Assembly (NCBI GenBank): GCA_949318235.1
Contig: OX439137.1
Span: forward strand, 24,830,922-24,894,921
Direction: 5' to 3'
Length of the DNA stretch: 64,000 nt
Origin: Ecdyonurus torrentis
Lineage: Eukaryota > Arthropoda > Insecta > Ephemeroptera > Heptageniidae
This document shows, in pieces, positions 30,541 to 43,600 of the stretch (position 1 is its first letter; each line of letters starts with the position of its first letter). Made by a program: the position numbers and the translations under genes. The notes beneath the pieces are model-generated. The model saw nothing but the letters and a program-made list of their open reading frames with translations. It was not told where the DNA came from and did not search any database.

Positions 30541-30751
30541 AATCTTGTTGTGAAAAAAAATATATATCTCGTATTTTGTCAGGGGAAGCAAAAGGCCTAT
30601 CTCGTTTTTTGTCACTGGAAGCAAACGGTCTATCTCGTGTCTCGTTCCTAAACGTTATGGAGATGGCGCTTTGCTTCCACTGACAAAAAACCAGATAGGC
30701 CTTTTGCTTCCCCTGACAAAATACGAGATAGACCTTTCGCAACAAGATTGA
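30541..30751. mobile_element. Foldback MITE family B, free-standing copy
   Basis: AATCTTGTTGTGAAAAAAAA at the left and TCGCAACAAGATTGAT at the right, inner arms CAGGGGAAGCAAAAGGCCTA and TAGGCCTTTTGCTTCCCCTG. The second copy is nested at 5500-5673. Confidence 0.78.
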
Positions 30752-30944
30752 TAAACAGTTTCTCTACTAAGAGGAAAGTGCCTTTCTCCATACTAAAACA
30801 TATTATTTAATAAGTAATATGAATGCTAAATAATTAACATATTAATTAATTATAATGAACAAATTTTAAATGATGTACTAACAAAAAGAAAAAATATATA
30901 CATAAATCTTACAAGCTAAGCACACATGATATTTTTCAAAGATT

Positions 30945-31419
30945 ACATACATACATACATACATACATATCATGACGCTATAAATCCCTTTCGGGGTAAG
31001 CCAACAACACAGATGTTTTATCCTGACCCAGTGATAGACCTCCACAACTTCCTATCCTGACATACTTCACTTGCTTCCGCCAGTCTCATACCTTGTTTCA
31101 TACATTTCCTTTTGCATTTCATACTGCGTACATTCTTATTTTTCAAACATCTTCCAACCACCTCAGACCATGATGTTTTAGGCCTGCCTCTATCTCTCCT
31201 TCCATCCACTCTACTATGAAATACCTGCTTTGCTATTCTTTCCTCACCCATTCTCTCAACATGACCAAACCATCGTAATACACTGTTCTCATACTTCTCA
31301 GTCACAGTTTCTTTTACTCCACATTTCTCCAACACCCAAGTATTCCTTACCCTATCTAATCTTGTTTTACCACACATACTTCTGAGAAAACTCATACCAA
31401 CAGCATTCACCCTACTCAT
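30945..31419 (-). mobile_element. Non-LTR retrotransposon 3' fragment with tetranucleotide tail
   Basis: On the minus strand an open frame ends at 31018. About 130 of its residues resemble the C-terminal part of LINE reverse transcriptases: SRVNAVGMSFLRSMCG, RVRNTWVLEKCGVKE, VLRWFGHVERMGEERIAKQV and GRRDRGRPKTSW. The RWFGHVERM...GRPKxxW pattern is typical of RTE-like and related clades. Downstream on the same strand the copy ends in about six ATGT units (30945-30969 on the plus strand as TACA), a simple-sequence tail such as RTE-type elements have. 5'-truncated. The first dozen residues of the frame look like flanking AT-rich sequence. Confidence 0.8.
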
Positions 31420-32409
31420 TATACTGTAATATAATATTGGTTTAAATATGTACACTTTTTACTACCCCAAAAAAAATGGATAATCATATAAAATTATATT
31501 ATATCCAATTATATAAGTAATTATTATAAGAATAACATTAAAAGAAATATTAATTCTAAAATGTAAAAGCTTATATTTTAAGCTACAAATAAAATCTATT
31601 TATAAACTTATTAATATAATAAAAATTATTTGTTGAAATACATTTTTAAATTACCATAACCCATAAATTATTTTAATATTTTTGTCTTTCTCATATAAAA
31701 AAAAAAAATTAAAACACAAAATTAAATGTTTAATATTTACAAAATGTACTTCATATATATTTAGTTTTGTATATTATATATGTTGTAAATCTAATTAAAT
31801 TGATAGGGATATTTTATTTGATATAAAATACTTAAAAGTTTTCTGAGCAAGTACAAGTATGTATACTAATTGTTATCATTGTTATCACCTGTAAAAAAAA
31901 TTAATAAAAAAAATACGAACTTAAGATTTAAATAATAATAATAATAAAGTAAACTAAAAATGGAGGTAAAAAAAAGAAGAAGTTTTAAGTATAAAACACA
32001 AAGAAACAGAAAATAAATTTAAATAATAAAGTAAATTTACATAAAAATTAAAGGTTGAAATAATTCATATTATGAGGAATTTGTTATGATAATATAGTAA
32101 AGTCAAGATACACACATAAAAAAGAAGTAATTTATACACGCCTCAAAACATTTAATGTCTTATAAATACTAAAAATTTATTGAACGTTTTACTATATATC
32201 TATGAATACTTCAAGTATAAATTTATTGCTAAGTTTCATCATTCAAACACCGTTTTTTTTTTTTTTTTTTAGTTATGTTATTAAAATCTTATAATCTTTT
32301 GAAGTGAATTTATATGGAAAGTTACGTTTATAATAAATAAATGCACCACCTGTAAAGGTACAGACAATAATATAAAAATTCATTGGTTTATTTTTTTGTT
32401 TTTCTTCAA

Positions 32410-32461
<52 letters not shown>

Positions 32462-32504
32462 CATATAAATTCACTTATACCCTGATTGATATCCATTTTT
32501 TTGT

Positions 32505-35500
32505 TTAACCTTCAGGAGTTACAGATTCTCTAGCATGATGTGTTTTAACATGTTTATTATGATTTGATTTTGTGGTTGAATTTTTACCACAAATATGACA
32601 AGCAAATGGTCTATGACCAGTATGAACACGCATATGTTCTTTTAAATAATAATTACGATGGAAAGTCTTATTACATATGTTACATACGTAATTTTTATCA
32701 GAAATATGTTCTCTCATATGACGTATACAATTATATTTACGTGAGAATTTACGACCACAAAAATCACATGTAAATGGTCTATTATTTTTATGTGATCTTA
32801 CATGTACTTCTAAATCTTCACGTCTATAGTATGATTTACGACACATAGTACATTTTAATGGTAAATTTGTTGGACTTTCGTGTGTCCATTTATGTTGTTG
32901 AAGATTCCATTTTGTACTGAATGCTTTAAAGCAGATATTACATGTATGTGGCCTCTCCCCTGTGTGGGTACGTAAGTGATGTGTAAGTGATGTACGACAG
33001 AATACACCAAAGCATTCGGGACATTCAACACTTTGACGATCTTTAATATCTGGTATGTATTTACGATCATGCATAGTACGAATATGACGTGTTAAACTTG
33101 ATCTATGAACAAATCTTTGAGGACAATAATTACATATTCTTGGTGTTTTAAGATGTATTTCTAAATGCCATGCAAGACGTTTTTTACTATGGAATATTTT
33201 GTCACAATGTTCGCATATTAAATCAACAATTGCTTTACGTATTTTTAAATGTACCCAACGACGATGTTGTATTAAATTACTATGACGTCTGAATCCTTTA
33301 TTACATAATTTACATTTGAAAGGTGTTTTACCTGTATGTATGTTAAAATGTTCAGCAAGTTTTTGTTTTGTAACAAATCCTTTGTCACAAAGAGTACATT
33401 TATGTGGTTTAACACCTAAGTGACGTTTCATATGTAATGTTAAACCTTGTCGTTTATTGAATGTTTTTCCACATTGCAGACATTCTAATGGATGTGATTT
33501 AGCATGCATGAATAGATCAACACGATCTGCAAATTCTGCATTACAAATAGTACATGTATACTTTGTGATTCTATGTTCCTTACGACGATGAGTTTGTAAT
33601 TCTCGTAGAGTGGGGAAAGTGGCATCACAAGTACTGCATCGTTGCTGACGACGTACGTCTGATTGTTGAACTAGGAGGGATTCTTCTCCTATGACTCCAA
33701 TAAGAACTTTTTCCTGTAACACACAATTTAGAGTAGCTATGACATTGATCATAAATATGCATTAAAATATTTAGCACTGCTAAGTCAAATCTAGTCTTTT
33801 TTATATACAGTCCCCTATATATAAAATAATTGTGTCAGCTCTTGGCATTTTATGGATTATATTATTTCAAACTCGCAAATAATTTGACACTTAAGGCCCA
33901 CTCATAATGATGGTCAGTCTTATCTTTGTCCTTTCCTTTCAGCTATAATATGTTATATTCTGTGATTTTTGCTGGGTGTTTCATGCATAGAAATACATTG
34001 AGATAATATGTTAATAAAATGGTAGAAACATTGATTTTTCTGTGTGTTATTAATATATTTACACGCAATGGTTGATACCTCATTACTAATTGTTCATATA
34101 CGTAGGGGGGTATAAAATACAAAAAATATATTAAGGGTATTGTTTATAATTTTAAAACTGAATTGCTTATTCTTGCATCTCCCTCCCACCTTCTACCTAA
34201 CTATAAAAAAGTGTTGTACATTTCAATGAAATTTGGTACTACTATATGCATATATTTTTAACAACAGTATTTTTAACTGATTCTAATAATTTAATTGTGA
34301 TATACAACTTAATACTTTTTGAGATATTAAAGTGCAAATTTATTCACATCATGCAAAAAGCTGAGAGTAAAAGGGCCAGCAAATTACTAAGCCGGTGCAA
34401 CTCAGAATCAAATATATTTTTGCAGTAGTCGAATACGAATAGAGGGAGACTTAACACACCTTCCTAGTACCTGTGTGTACATCCCACCTTAAAGGCGTAG
34501 AACACCTTGAATAAAAAAGTTGCGTAATATCCTAACAAACCTGAAAATCAACTTTGATTTGGCCGGAATCATTGATTTCTAATTTATTTTCCATCCACAA
34601 AATGCCGCTGCCGGTCACTGACGTCACAGCTCGCCTGGTCCACGCGCGCTTAAACCGGGCGAGCTGTGACGTCAGTGACCGGCAGCGGCATTTTGTGAAT
34701 AGAAAATAAATTAGAAATCATTGACTCCGGCCAAATCAACATTGATTTTCAGGTTTGTTAGGATATTACGCAACTTTTTTGTTCAAGGTGTTCTACGCCT
34801 TTAACATTTCTAGTTTTGAGGACCATTTTTGTTTAAGTCTCCTACTGCTACCATTATTTTTTTTGTATCCAGATAAAGTTATGACAAAAATGTGACTTAC
34901 ATTAGTATCAGCGATACGTTGCTGTAGTAAAGATGGCACTAAATTGAGAGGTTCAGGTTCTAGTTGTTCTTGCTTCACCTCTTCATCTTCAACTTTTATC
35001 CACTGCTCAGTTTTAACTTCAACTTTCACAGGTATGTTATCCGAGCCCATCACTTCCACAGTCATGCTGAAAACAATATTACAATTAGATTAAATTGCTT
35101 ACTAAATTTACCATTTATTTACAGTTTTATTTCAAAAATTATACGAAAATTATTCTATGCTTTAAATTAACTAGATGCATAACTAAAATGGTATCCCGCT
35201 GATTTTAAATAATTGCAATTCTTCAAAACCCCAGATCCTTTCCAAAAATCAATTAGCCTTTTAATAAATATTAAAATGCTCATCTTTTCTACTTTGATTT
35301 TGATTTTTGTGATTTTATTTTTTATTTTATTTTATTTTTTTTTGCTTTTGCTTATACACATACTGTACCACCTCCCTTTTACTTAAAATTGATCTTATTT
35401 TAATATGAATTTTGCAAACTGTCTATTACATACAACTTACAATAAAAAGGTAAGTGTAGATGAAAATATAAAATGACATTGCTAAGGTGCTTCTTAATAC

Positions 35501-35824
35501 CAATTGGTCAAATAAGATTTGTATACTGACCAGGAGCTTGATGATGTAGCAGGTGCATCACGAGATGTGGTTGGTTCTGCTATCTCTTCAGTATTAAGAG
35601 GTGGCCAATCAGAGAGGAGATGAGTAGATGGTTCATGACCATGACTTGCAAGCTCAGAAAATACCTGCAATATCATTACATTCAGAATTAGTTGCAGGTA
35701 CAGTATTTTTAATAATTTTTATATATATTGCATTCTAACATCCAACCTTAATTTATTTTATTTGAATATTTTAATCATTCTAAATTATAGGCCTATAATT
35801 TAGAGTAATGATGTTTAAAAACTC

Positions 35825-35862
<38 letters not shown>

Positions 35863-38800
35863 TTGCTTTGCTTTGAACAAACATCAAGTGTACACTCGAC
35901 ATCCTCTAAATCTACTGTACTGTACTCAAAATCTGGGCACATATTTAGAGGAGCTTTAGTGTACAGTTTCATACAAATGAAAGGTAGGTAACTATTTAAA
36001 CATGCTGCTATTTTGCGCGCCTCAATTTTACGTGGAAACGATAATGTCACGTCATATTCACGTGTTTTGATTGATGCGCACTCACATGTAGCGTTATCCA
36101 TCAGGTGACCTGCTTTAGCAAGCAAGCCAAACACGCCTCATGATGCACGTGAATATGACGTAATAATATCCCTTCCACATAAAGTTTGAGGCACGCGAAA
36201 AAAAAAAAAATCAAGTTTAAATGGTTACCTTTTATTTGTCAGAAACTATACACTCCTCCCAAATAACTCTGACTGCAGCATTCATGTCTACAAATTTTAA
36301 ATCCATGGGAAAACTTTAATGCAATCAGTCAGATTTATTTGGGAGGGTTATACATGCATTATAAGCATACTTTCACGCAGAAAAAAACCCTTTAATATAA
36401 ATGAATAACTTGAAGGGTGTTGTTTATAGTTACTTACATCTTCAGCTGCTGGACCCCATAGAGAAGCAGTATCAGCTCCTAAACTCTCTTGTTCACTAAG
36501 TTCACCTTGTGCTGGCATGGTCTCATCAGTCTGGATGTCACGCATTGATACTGTATCCTGAAACATCACATATTACATTGATAAATTAATAATACTTTGG
36601 CATTTAATACACAGCATGGGTAACTTAACAGGTAATAATGCATTTCGCTTTTCCTACATGAATATGAGCAAATAGATAACTTATTATACACTAAGCAACT
36701 AAAAAAGAGGTCAGTCATCCTCAAAATGTCTTAATTAAGGTAAATAATCAAAGAAAAGGATAGGAGAAATTAACATGCGCCTTACCACGATGAGGTCCGC
36801 AGCTCGGTGAAATCTTGATGGCACAGCACAGGTTACAAACATATTTACAATTTTACAAAATACAGTGTGTAAATATGTGTGTAACCTGTGCCATCAAGAT
36901 TTTCACCGAGCTGCGGACCTCATCGTGGTAAGGCGCTTGTTGGTTTCTCCTATCATTTTCTTTGATTATCAATTCAATCCGAAATGGTTTTAACCTTTCC
37001 TAACTAATTACATTAATTAAGGTAAATAATTGGGTTAACTGTTCCATCAAGATCTTCACCTAGCTAAGGACTTCATAAATTGAAAATGCTACGTCAAACT
37101 TACCCTGGGTGAAAATTGCTCTAACGAGAGAGGTTCTGACAATGCAGCTTCTTCCTCTTCATCTTCAATCTCTTCTTTCTTACAACAGTTGATGAAAGGA
37201 CTATATGGTTGAGGGCTATAGTCATCATGTATTGTATAGTCATCATCATTGGCTTCTTCAAGTCGCATGATAGCTTCATTTACTTGACCATCTTCATCTG
37301 CTTGTTCTGCGCTCTCATTTTTAACTTCGGCCTCTGCAGAATAATCTTTTTCACGACAGAATTCACCATCTGGAATTAAAAATAAATTTGGATTAACATA
37401 CCGGTATAAATTATAAGAAATTGTAGCCCTACCACAAACAAAAAAGTATCCTCAAAAAACATATTTTATATTACATTTATAACACTTTTATAGTACTGTA
37501 CCAAATACAAAAAACTGGTACAGTACCGTACTGCTCGATGACTGAGTGAAGCACGATGTGACGTTTTTTTACATTTCATTTTATGGGATAATTTTGCAAA
37601 TTTTGTATAGTCTTAACTAGAGTATTACTGTAACTGGTATTAAAAACCTTTATTAGCACACCTACAGCATTTTGTTTTTTTTTAGCAAAAACAATAAAAA
37701 TTTGAAAAAAAAAATCGCAATGTTTATTAAAGCTATTATGGAGTACAGTATTGTGCAAATGTGCATAATACACCCCCCCCCCCCCCTCTAGGCGCTTGTA
37801 CAGAAGGGGAGGGGGGTCTGGACCCTTCCCCTCCTCATCAGGCTGAGAAAGCATAGATTACGGGGTTTTTTCTCCACTTTACCCATCCTCACTGGACCCC
37901 TTCCACAACTCCCGTTATAGAATCCTGGCTACACCACTGCCCTCTTCCCAATTAATGATTTTGAGCCTTGAAGTCGTTAAAGTTATACTGTAGTTAATAT
38001 GCATAACCGCAATGTACTGTATGTAATGATAATAAAATTGATTATCCAAAATTTAATGTGAATATTTTAAAGGAAAAATTAAGGTAAAACCAATCCAACA
38101 GGCACTGTTGAACAAGCTCCGACTCTTATCAATGACAGACCCCCCCCCCCCATACTTTTGCTCATCCAAGCATTTTTTTATTTAATGTGATATTTACCTT
38201 CAACTTCAATTTCCTCTTCTTCCTCCTCATCTTCTTTATCAGGAATGATAGATTCATGTTCTGATGACCCTCTATCTTCATCTCGTATCTCCATAACTTC
38301 AGTAATGGCAACAGGAGTCTCATTATTTGATCGTGCAGGAGGTGTTGGTTTAGGAGAAGTTGAGTCTCTTTCTTCTCTACACGTCTCTGATACATTACTA
38401 TTATTTGAAGTAGTAGTTAGATTAACAGCAGTAACAGAACTAGTATTATTTGATGAGGCATTATTTTGTGGAGTTACACTCGCTGGTGTTATTGTTAAAC
38501 CAGAAATATTAACATTTGTAGATGTAGGAACATTATTTCTTGATAATGTTGTAGTAATATTAGGATTAAATATTGTTTGAGGTAAATATGAAGTTTGAGT
38601 TGATACACCAAATGGATTATAAACTAATGGTATAAAATTATATGGATATTGAATTACGGAATTTGTAGGTGGGACAAATTGAAATGTTGCTGGTGCTGGA
38701 GTTAATGGAGGTGGGGGTGGAAAATTTTGTGAAGTGTTACATTTTCCAATTAATGCTTTTATTACTTGATCTTTTGGATGTGTATTTAAATGATCTTCTA

Positions 38801-38864
38801 ATAATATATCTCTACGAACAGTTAGTGTACAAACTGGACACACAGGATCGCTTGCTTGATCCAT
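32505..38864 (-). CDS. C2H2 zinc-finger protein, 14 fingers
   Basis: Probable DNA-binding nuclear protein, 853 residues. Six exons (minus): 38864-38198, 37369-37104, 36557-36438, 35664-35531, 35066-34901 and 33713-32505. GT-AG throughout, frame consistent. Residues 9-29 form an isolated N-terminal C2H2 (CPVC...HLNTH), followed by HPKDQVIKALI. Then come a Pro-rich and Asn/Thr/Ser-rich region, acidic stretches (EEEEEEIEVEG, EEIEDEEEEAAL) and a KVEVKTEQWIKVEDEEVKQE segment with possible sumoylation motifs (IKVE, VKTE, VKQE). The last exon holds 13 tandem fingers with partial TGxxPxxC linkers. Finger 8 (CPECFGVFCRTSLTHHLRTH) is one residue short, and finger 13 (CHICGKNSTTKSNHNKH) lacks both core hydrophobics. 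I do not recognise the specific orthologue. Confidence 0.9.
34489..34804. mobile_element. CRE-bearing palindromic MITE family F, TTAA-flanked, in C2H2 gene intron 5
   Basis: TTAA-AGGCGTAGAACACCTTG at the left and CAAGGTGTTCTACGCCT-TTAA at the right. The arms pair for about 140 bases each (AGTTGCGTAATATCCTAAC, CCGCTGCCGGTCACTGACGT...). Each arm carries a perfect TGACGTCA near the centre. Non-coding. Relatives at 47544-47682 (partial) and 61227-61445. Confidence 0.82.
35841..36215. repeat. Inverted repeat beside a T-run, C2H2 gene intron 3
   Basis: A T-run at 35828-35859 is followed by sequence whose core 36015-36195 folds back: GCGCGCCTCAATTTTACGTG pairs with CACATAAAGTTTGAGGCACGCG, and GTCACGTCATATTCACGTG with CACGTGAATATGACGTAAT. 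An antisense frame of 103 residues crosses it and starts in the T-run; I do not regard it as a gene. Confidence 0.55.
36237..36360. repeat. Short foldback (ACACTCCTCCCAAATAA family), C2H2 gene intron 3
   Basis: ACTATACACTCCTCCCAAAT pairs with ATTTGGGAGGGTTATACATG; inner CTCTGACTGCA pairs with GCAATCAGTCAGA. Related to 27668-27735. Confidence 0.55.
36747..36967. mobile_element. Foldback MITE family E in C2H2 gene intron 2
   Basis: AATCAAAGAAAAGGATAGGA at the left mirrors TCCTATCATTTTCTTTGATT at the right; CGCCTTACCACGATGAGGTC pairs with GACCTCATCGTGGTAAGGCG, and GATGGCACAGCACAGGTTAC with GTAACCTGTGCCATC. One of the best-preserved copies. Confidence 0.82.
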
Positions 38865-39059
38865 TTTTAAAACACTTTAAATTGTTCAATATATTTACAA
38901 CTTATGAACTAAAAAACACTTATATCAAGTTTTTGGTATTTTAAGTGTTATAATCACATTTATTTTATCAACATTTTGAAGCTTAAAACTAACAATTTAT
39001 TAATTAAAAGCACTAAAATTAAACCAAACTATTTTACGTCGGCCATTCTGTGTACAGCT

Positions 39060-39150
39060 GGCGAAAATCGATATTTGATGCGATATTGTTTTCTATCGAT
39101 TATTTTTTCCAAGCGGTAATGTTTAAATTTGATGCCACTCCCATCGATAT
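39060..39150. promoter_or_regulatory. Cluster of ATCGAT motifs upstream of the C2H2 gene
   Basis: Three ATCGAT words at 39067-39072, 39095-39100 and 39143-39148, two as AATCGATATT- or CTATCGATTA-type, about 200-280 bases before the start codon. In insects TATCGATA-type DRE motifs mark promoters bound by DREF/BEAF. The match here is only to the core, so the role is inferred. Confidence 0.3.
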
Positions 39151-39767
39151 TAAGTCCAAATATTAGTAATTCACGATAAAATAATAATAAAAATACATGA
39201 GGTATAAATATATAAATTCATCTTTATGTGAATGAATAAAATTTTATTCAAATCGTTACTAAAAACATAAATTACATTTTACACAAATTGATTTGAAGAA
39301 AAATGTACGTAATACTCACAATAATAGTGTTAATATAAGTCGCACTATTATCATAATTATTGTTAGATAAATGGACAAGAAATTACAAAAATTATTTCAG
39401 CATGCTATTGAATTTGCGACTGTTTATCCTACTGGAGAATAATTCCACTGTTTTTTTTTCCTGTATTAGTTTAGTTTACGACTCGAAGAGTGTAACGTCA
39501 AAATTTAAATTTTAAAATGCTGTTTATATATTTATTGCATAAAATTTCATTTGGTGTCTTTTTTTTTTTTTATTTATTTACATCTGCCTGAGAAAGAAAA
39601 AAAAAATGCAAAGTAAAAATGAGACCATATTGTACAAAAATCAAAACAAAAAAAGTGACAAAACCCCCCAAAAAATTGCATAAATCCTATTAAGCATTTA
39701 CCATACAAAATATGGTGAGAAAAGTATTGCCACGTAATTTGTGTAATACGTCAACAAAATAAACTAG

Positions 39768-39834
39768 TAACGGCCGTAAGTTGCATACCATTTAACTGGG
39801 AGCTAACCGTGAACTGCAACTTACGGCCGTAAGT
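39768..39834. repeat. 67-bp hairpin with CGGCCGTAAGTTGCA arms
   Basis: TAACGGCCGTAAGTTGCA pairs with TGCAACTTACGGCCGTAA, loop about 30 bases. Likely a small MITE. Confidence 0.6.
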
Positions 39835-39896
39835 GTAAAAAAAAAAAAAAAAAAAGTGCAACCAACACTTCCTGTATTCCGATGATGCTGAAGCTT

Positions 39897-40057
39897 TTAT
39901 CTATAGTCTCTATCGCAGCAAATTGTTTCAAGTGAAATTATCACGAGCGCACCAAACGTTCCATCTGACACAGTAAACCCTATGTAGATGGAACGTTTGA
40001 AAAACTCGTGATAATTTTACTTGAAACGTTTTGACTCGATAGAGACGAATATATAGG
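39897..40057. mobile_element. Short foldback element upstream of the C2H2 gene
   Basis: TCTCTATCGCAGCAAATTGT at the left is partly mirrored by AACGTTTTGACTCGATAGAGA at the right; AAGTGAAATTATCACGAG pairs with CTCGTGATAATTTTACTT, and AAACGTTCCATCT with AGATGGAACGTTT. No coding capacity. Confidence 0.65.
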
Positions 40058-40641
40058 TATCTATCTCATTTGACTGTAGTGTCATTTCAAAAGCTTTCCA
40101 TAAGTTTAATCAAGAGCCAAAATTATAAAATCATTACATTAATCAGTATTATTGTTGTTAATATTATAGTATTTACAAACTCGGAAAATTATACTATGGT
40201 TCATCAAAAGTAAACGATTATCCTGTTATTTTAAGATACAAGACTTTGCTAAGAAAAATAAAAAAGTGATGCTACTATATTATAATGAACTTCAAAATAG
40301 TACTTTGTTAAATCACCACGCCTATTTATTTTGCATTTGCTTTAAATATATATAAATTAAACAAAACTGAAACCATGTAGAGACCCATGTGTCTCAAAAT
40401 TAATGAGAAGTGTTACCCAAAATCCTGAAAACAGAAGAAAAACACAACCCACAATTTTTTCTTTTAATTTATTCATGGTCCCAAGAATGCATTTACTTAT
40501 TAATTAAAGATTTTTTCCTGATCTTTCTTTTTTTAAATTTACAAATAAAAAACACCAAAATAGGTTTAAGATATACAATTTTGATGTTGTGAGCAAATTA
40601 TGCTGATTGTATTAATTACTAACGCGGCAATTTACTTAAGT

Positions 40642-43600
40642 TTAAAATTCATCTGGATCTTCATCGTCATCCTCGTACTCATTTGCTACAGGTGCTGGTC
40701 TACGAGCTCCATTAAGATCATCGCGTTCAAATTTAATATTGGCATTTCCAAAGTTGGGGATATCCGAGTAGTTAGGTGGTTCATCATACTCAGGATAATC
40801 TAAAAAAAAATAAAAAAATTACATATGTAATGAAGTATTGAAATAGCATTGAACAATAAATCTATGAAAAAAAAAATATATATAACTGGCTACTGTACTC
40901 AAAACAAATAGATACATCAACAGATCGAACTGTTGTAAGGACACATCAATCTTCTCATGTCAAAATGAATCTTCTATACTTTACAAATTTGCAAAACAAT
41001 TAACAATCTACACTTTACAGTCATGGCTACCTGGAGCTCCTGCTATATAAAACAGATGTGTGATGCTCCAGCTGGTCGCAAATTTGTAAAGTGTAGATCA
41101 TTCATTTTTTTGGAAATTTTGAAAGTGAAGAAGCTTCATTTTAGAAGTTAAAAGTTCCTCTACCCACCCGTCTATAGTTCCACAAACTGGGGTGATAAAA
41201 CAGAAGTAGGCAAATCTTATATGATGTCACTGATCGAAGATTACAATATTAATTATTAAGTGGGTTGCCTATGTCACATTCTTTTCCCCACCTGTTTGTA
41301 GGACTACAGAAGATATGGGATACAAAATGTTAGTATTGTGGTCCCACCTAATCATGATTAAACAATAGTTGTTGTTGTTAATCATAATAGCACTTTAAAG
41401 GTTTATCACTCTCCGAATGTTAATGTTAACTCACCGTCCATTGGTTCTTCTTTAATCCTAGGCTCTTCTTCTTCTTGTCCTCGTTCATAACCACGTTCAC
41501 GTCTCTCCTTCCTATTAAAACAAACATAAAACACATTTAAATATCATGAATAGTAAAGTGTAGCAACTTTATTGCTGTAGCCTTATTAATATTATATATG
41601 GTAATTTGAATAAAAATGCAAGAGCACTAATTTTAAAAAAGAAAAGAAAAAGAAACTGTACCTGTCTCCCCTATCTCTGTCTCTCTTTTCCTTCTTGCGA
41701 TCTCTGTCACGGGACCTACTACGTCTCCTCTTTCTATCCCTCTCACGATCACGTTCGCGATCTCTTTCTCTTGGTCTCTCTTCAACTTCTTCAATATCTC
41801 CATCAGGCACTTTTGCTCGACGTTCGCCGCGTTCACGGGATCTTGTACGATGACGCTTTCTTTCTCTTGGTGAGCGACTGTTAACACAAAATTTAATCTG
41901 TCATAATAGTGATAGTAGCTACAAAGTATCTGTAAAATTTAGCTGTTCTCCCCATAGATTCTCTCCGTTGCAAATGTTATTTTAACATGTATGTTGTTCT
42001 TGCGTTATCATTGTAATGTGATCTTATTACATTTATCTTGCATTAGTGGTGTTTTATCTTTAAACTCCAATAAATATAGACAAGTCTTACCTTCTACTTC
42101 TCTTCCTCCTTTCTCTATCTCTGCTTCTTGACCGACGTCTTTCACGATCTGCACGATCAGGTGGTCTGTCTCTCTCTAAACCTGCACGACTTTCTCGCTC
42201 TCGTTCCAGACGATACCGCTCGCGTTCTCGCTCATTATCCTCACGTCCAGAATGTTTGATGTTCACGTCAGGGCCACCGCGACGTGTACCACCAAGACCA
42301 CCACCTAAAACACATCACAAGTTAGATGTGAACATTCTAAAGAAACATACCAGCAATCTTAGAAATGTATGCATGTTTTAAGCAGAAAACAACAAATAAT
42401 TCATTTAAAATTCTTGATATTGTGTGATGAATAAAAACCTTAAAATAATAACAATAAAAATGCAATATTGTGTTTGTCACAGCATTGTTTTTTAAATTAT
42501 TATTTCTTAATACCACTGAGTAAAATGATCATAGATAAAGATAAAACCAAAGCGAGTCCAAATGAATGCACAATAACAGTATAAAAGCAAATTAAAATTA
42601 TTAGAAGGCACAATGATTAGCAATTTTTCTTAAGCCATAAGAAATGACAACAATTAACTTACCAAGTCTCCGTGGTAACCATCCTTTAACTGTCCTTCCT
42701 CTTTCGACATCCACAAGGACACGTCTTCCATCAATCTTCTTACCATCAGCGTGTTTGTAGGCAGCTGTAAGAGAAGGTAAATAGCCACATGACAGAAGGG
42801 AATAATGGAACTTATCACCTAGCTTTGCTGTATGCAATATATGGCTCAAGCAGGCAAAAATACAGTATTATGTTTCTTTACAGTACCATCAGAGTGCCTG
42901 TGTAAAAGTATTCAAATCTTTGTATTGCTCAAAGTAACACTGTTAAGGGTAAAATGGCAATTTAGTATTTAAAAATGTGCAAAAATCAAAAATGAAAAAA
43001 AAAAAAAAAAAAAAAAAAAAAAGGTTCTCGGGCAATTTCTGTAACTATTTTACACCAATTTGAGTCACTCAACTTATTTAGACAATTGAAAAAAATTCAC
43101 CAAAAACAGTAATATTTTGAACACAGAAAGAAGTGAATGAAAGAGAAATGTCAAATTTTTAGTTACCACCTAAAAATTTGACCATTAAACAATAATAATA
43201 ATAAACATCAAACAAAGGAACATCAATCAACGCAGAAAATACCCTGAAACAAAGAAGACACAATTTCACTGCTTTCGGAAGTCACAAACTCACTTGTTTA
43301 CATCTTGGCCAGAGCTCGCTCTTACAACACTGAAAATTAAAATCTTAAATACCTACCTTACGACTTAATAATACTAACACAGAGGGAATTTCAAAAGACA
43401 CCCTGATAACTGTTAAGAAATCACCATTCAAGAGGGACAATAATTATCAATCTTACAATTTTGATTTAGATTTGATGAATGTTATAATAAAGAATGTATG
43501 GATGCAATATGGTGGCCCTAATTTGACATTACAGATTTTTTTTTTTTCAACTTAGTAAGAGTTAATGATATCAAAAACTTTATTACCAGAACATCATGGG

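Larger units (their letters stand above)
26425..32504. other. Intergenic region between ICA1 and the C2H2 gene
   Basis: 6 kb, very AT-rich, with no supported host exon. Contents: a hairpin with arms GCTCAAAAGGATCATTAAAAA and TTTTTAATTATGCTTTTGAGC (26991-27083), a short palindrome (27668-27735), a TA-flanked foldback (28815-29251), a family B MITE (30541-30751), a LINE fragment (30945-31419), and A/T runs, the longest an A-run of about 43 at 32416-32458. The 3' UTR of the C2H2 gene occupies an unknown part of the right end. Confidence 0.55.
38865..40641. other. Intergenic region C2H2 gene-SNRNP70
   Basis: 1.8 kb. The left part (38865-39200) is the 5' UTR and promoter of the C2H2 gene. The middle contains two short foldbacks (39768-39834 and 39897-40057). 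SNRNP70 3' UTR is on the right: a reverse-strand AATAAA at 40468-40473 lies about 170 bases past its stop codon. No further gene seen. Confidence 0.6.

Noticed and set aside
35823..36134. 103-residue minus-strand frame ending in poly-Lys
   Set aside because: Runs through an inverted repeat and the T-run; it lies in intron 3 of the C2H2 gene and lacks splice-compatible phase with its neighbours.
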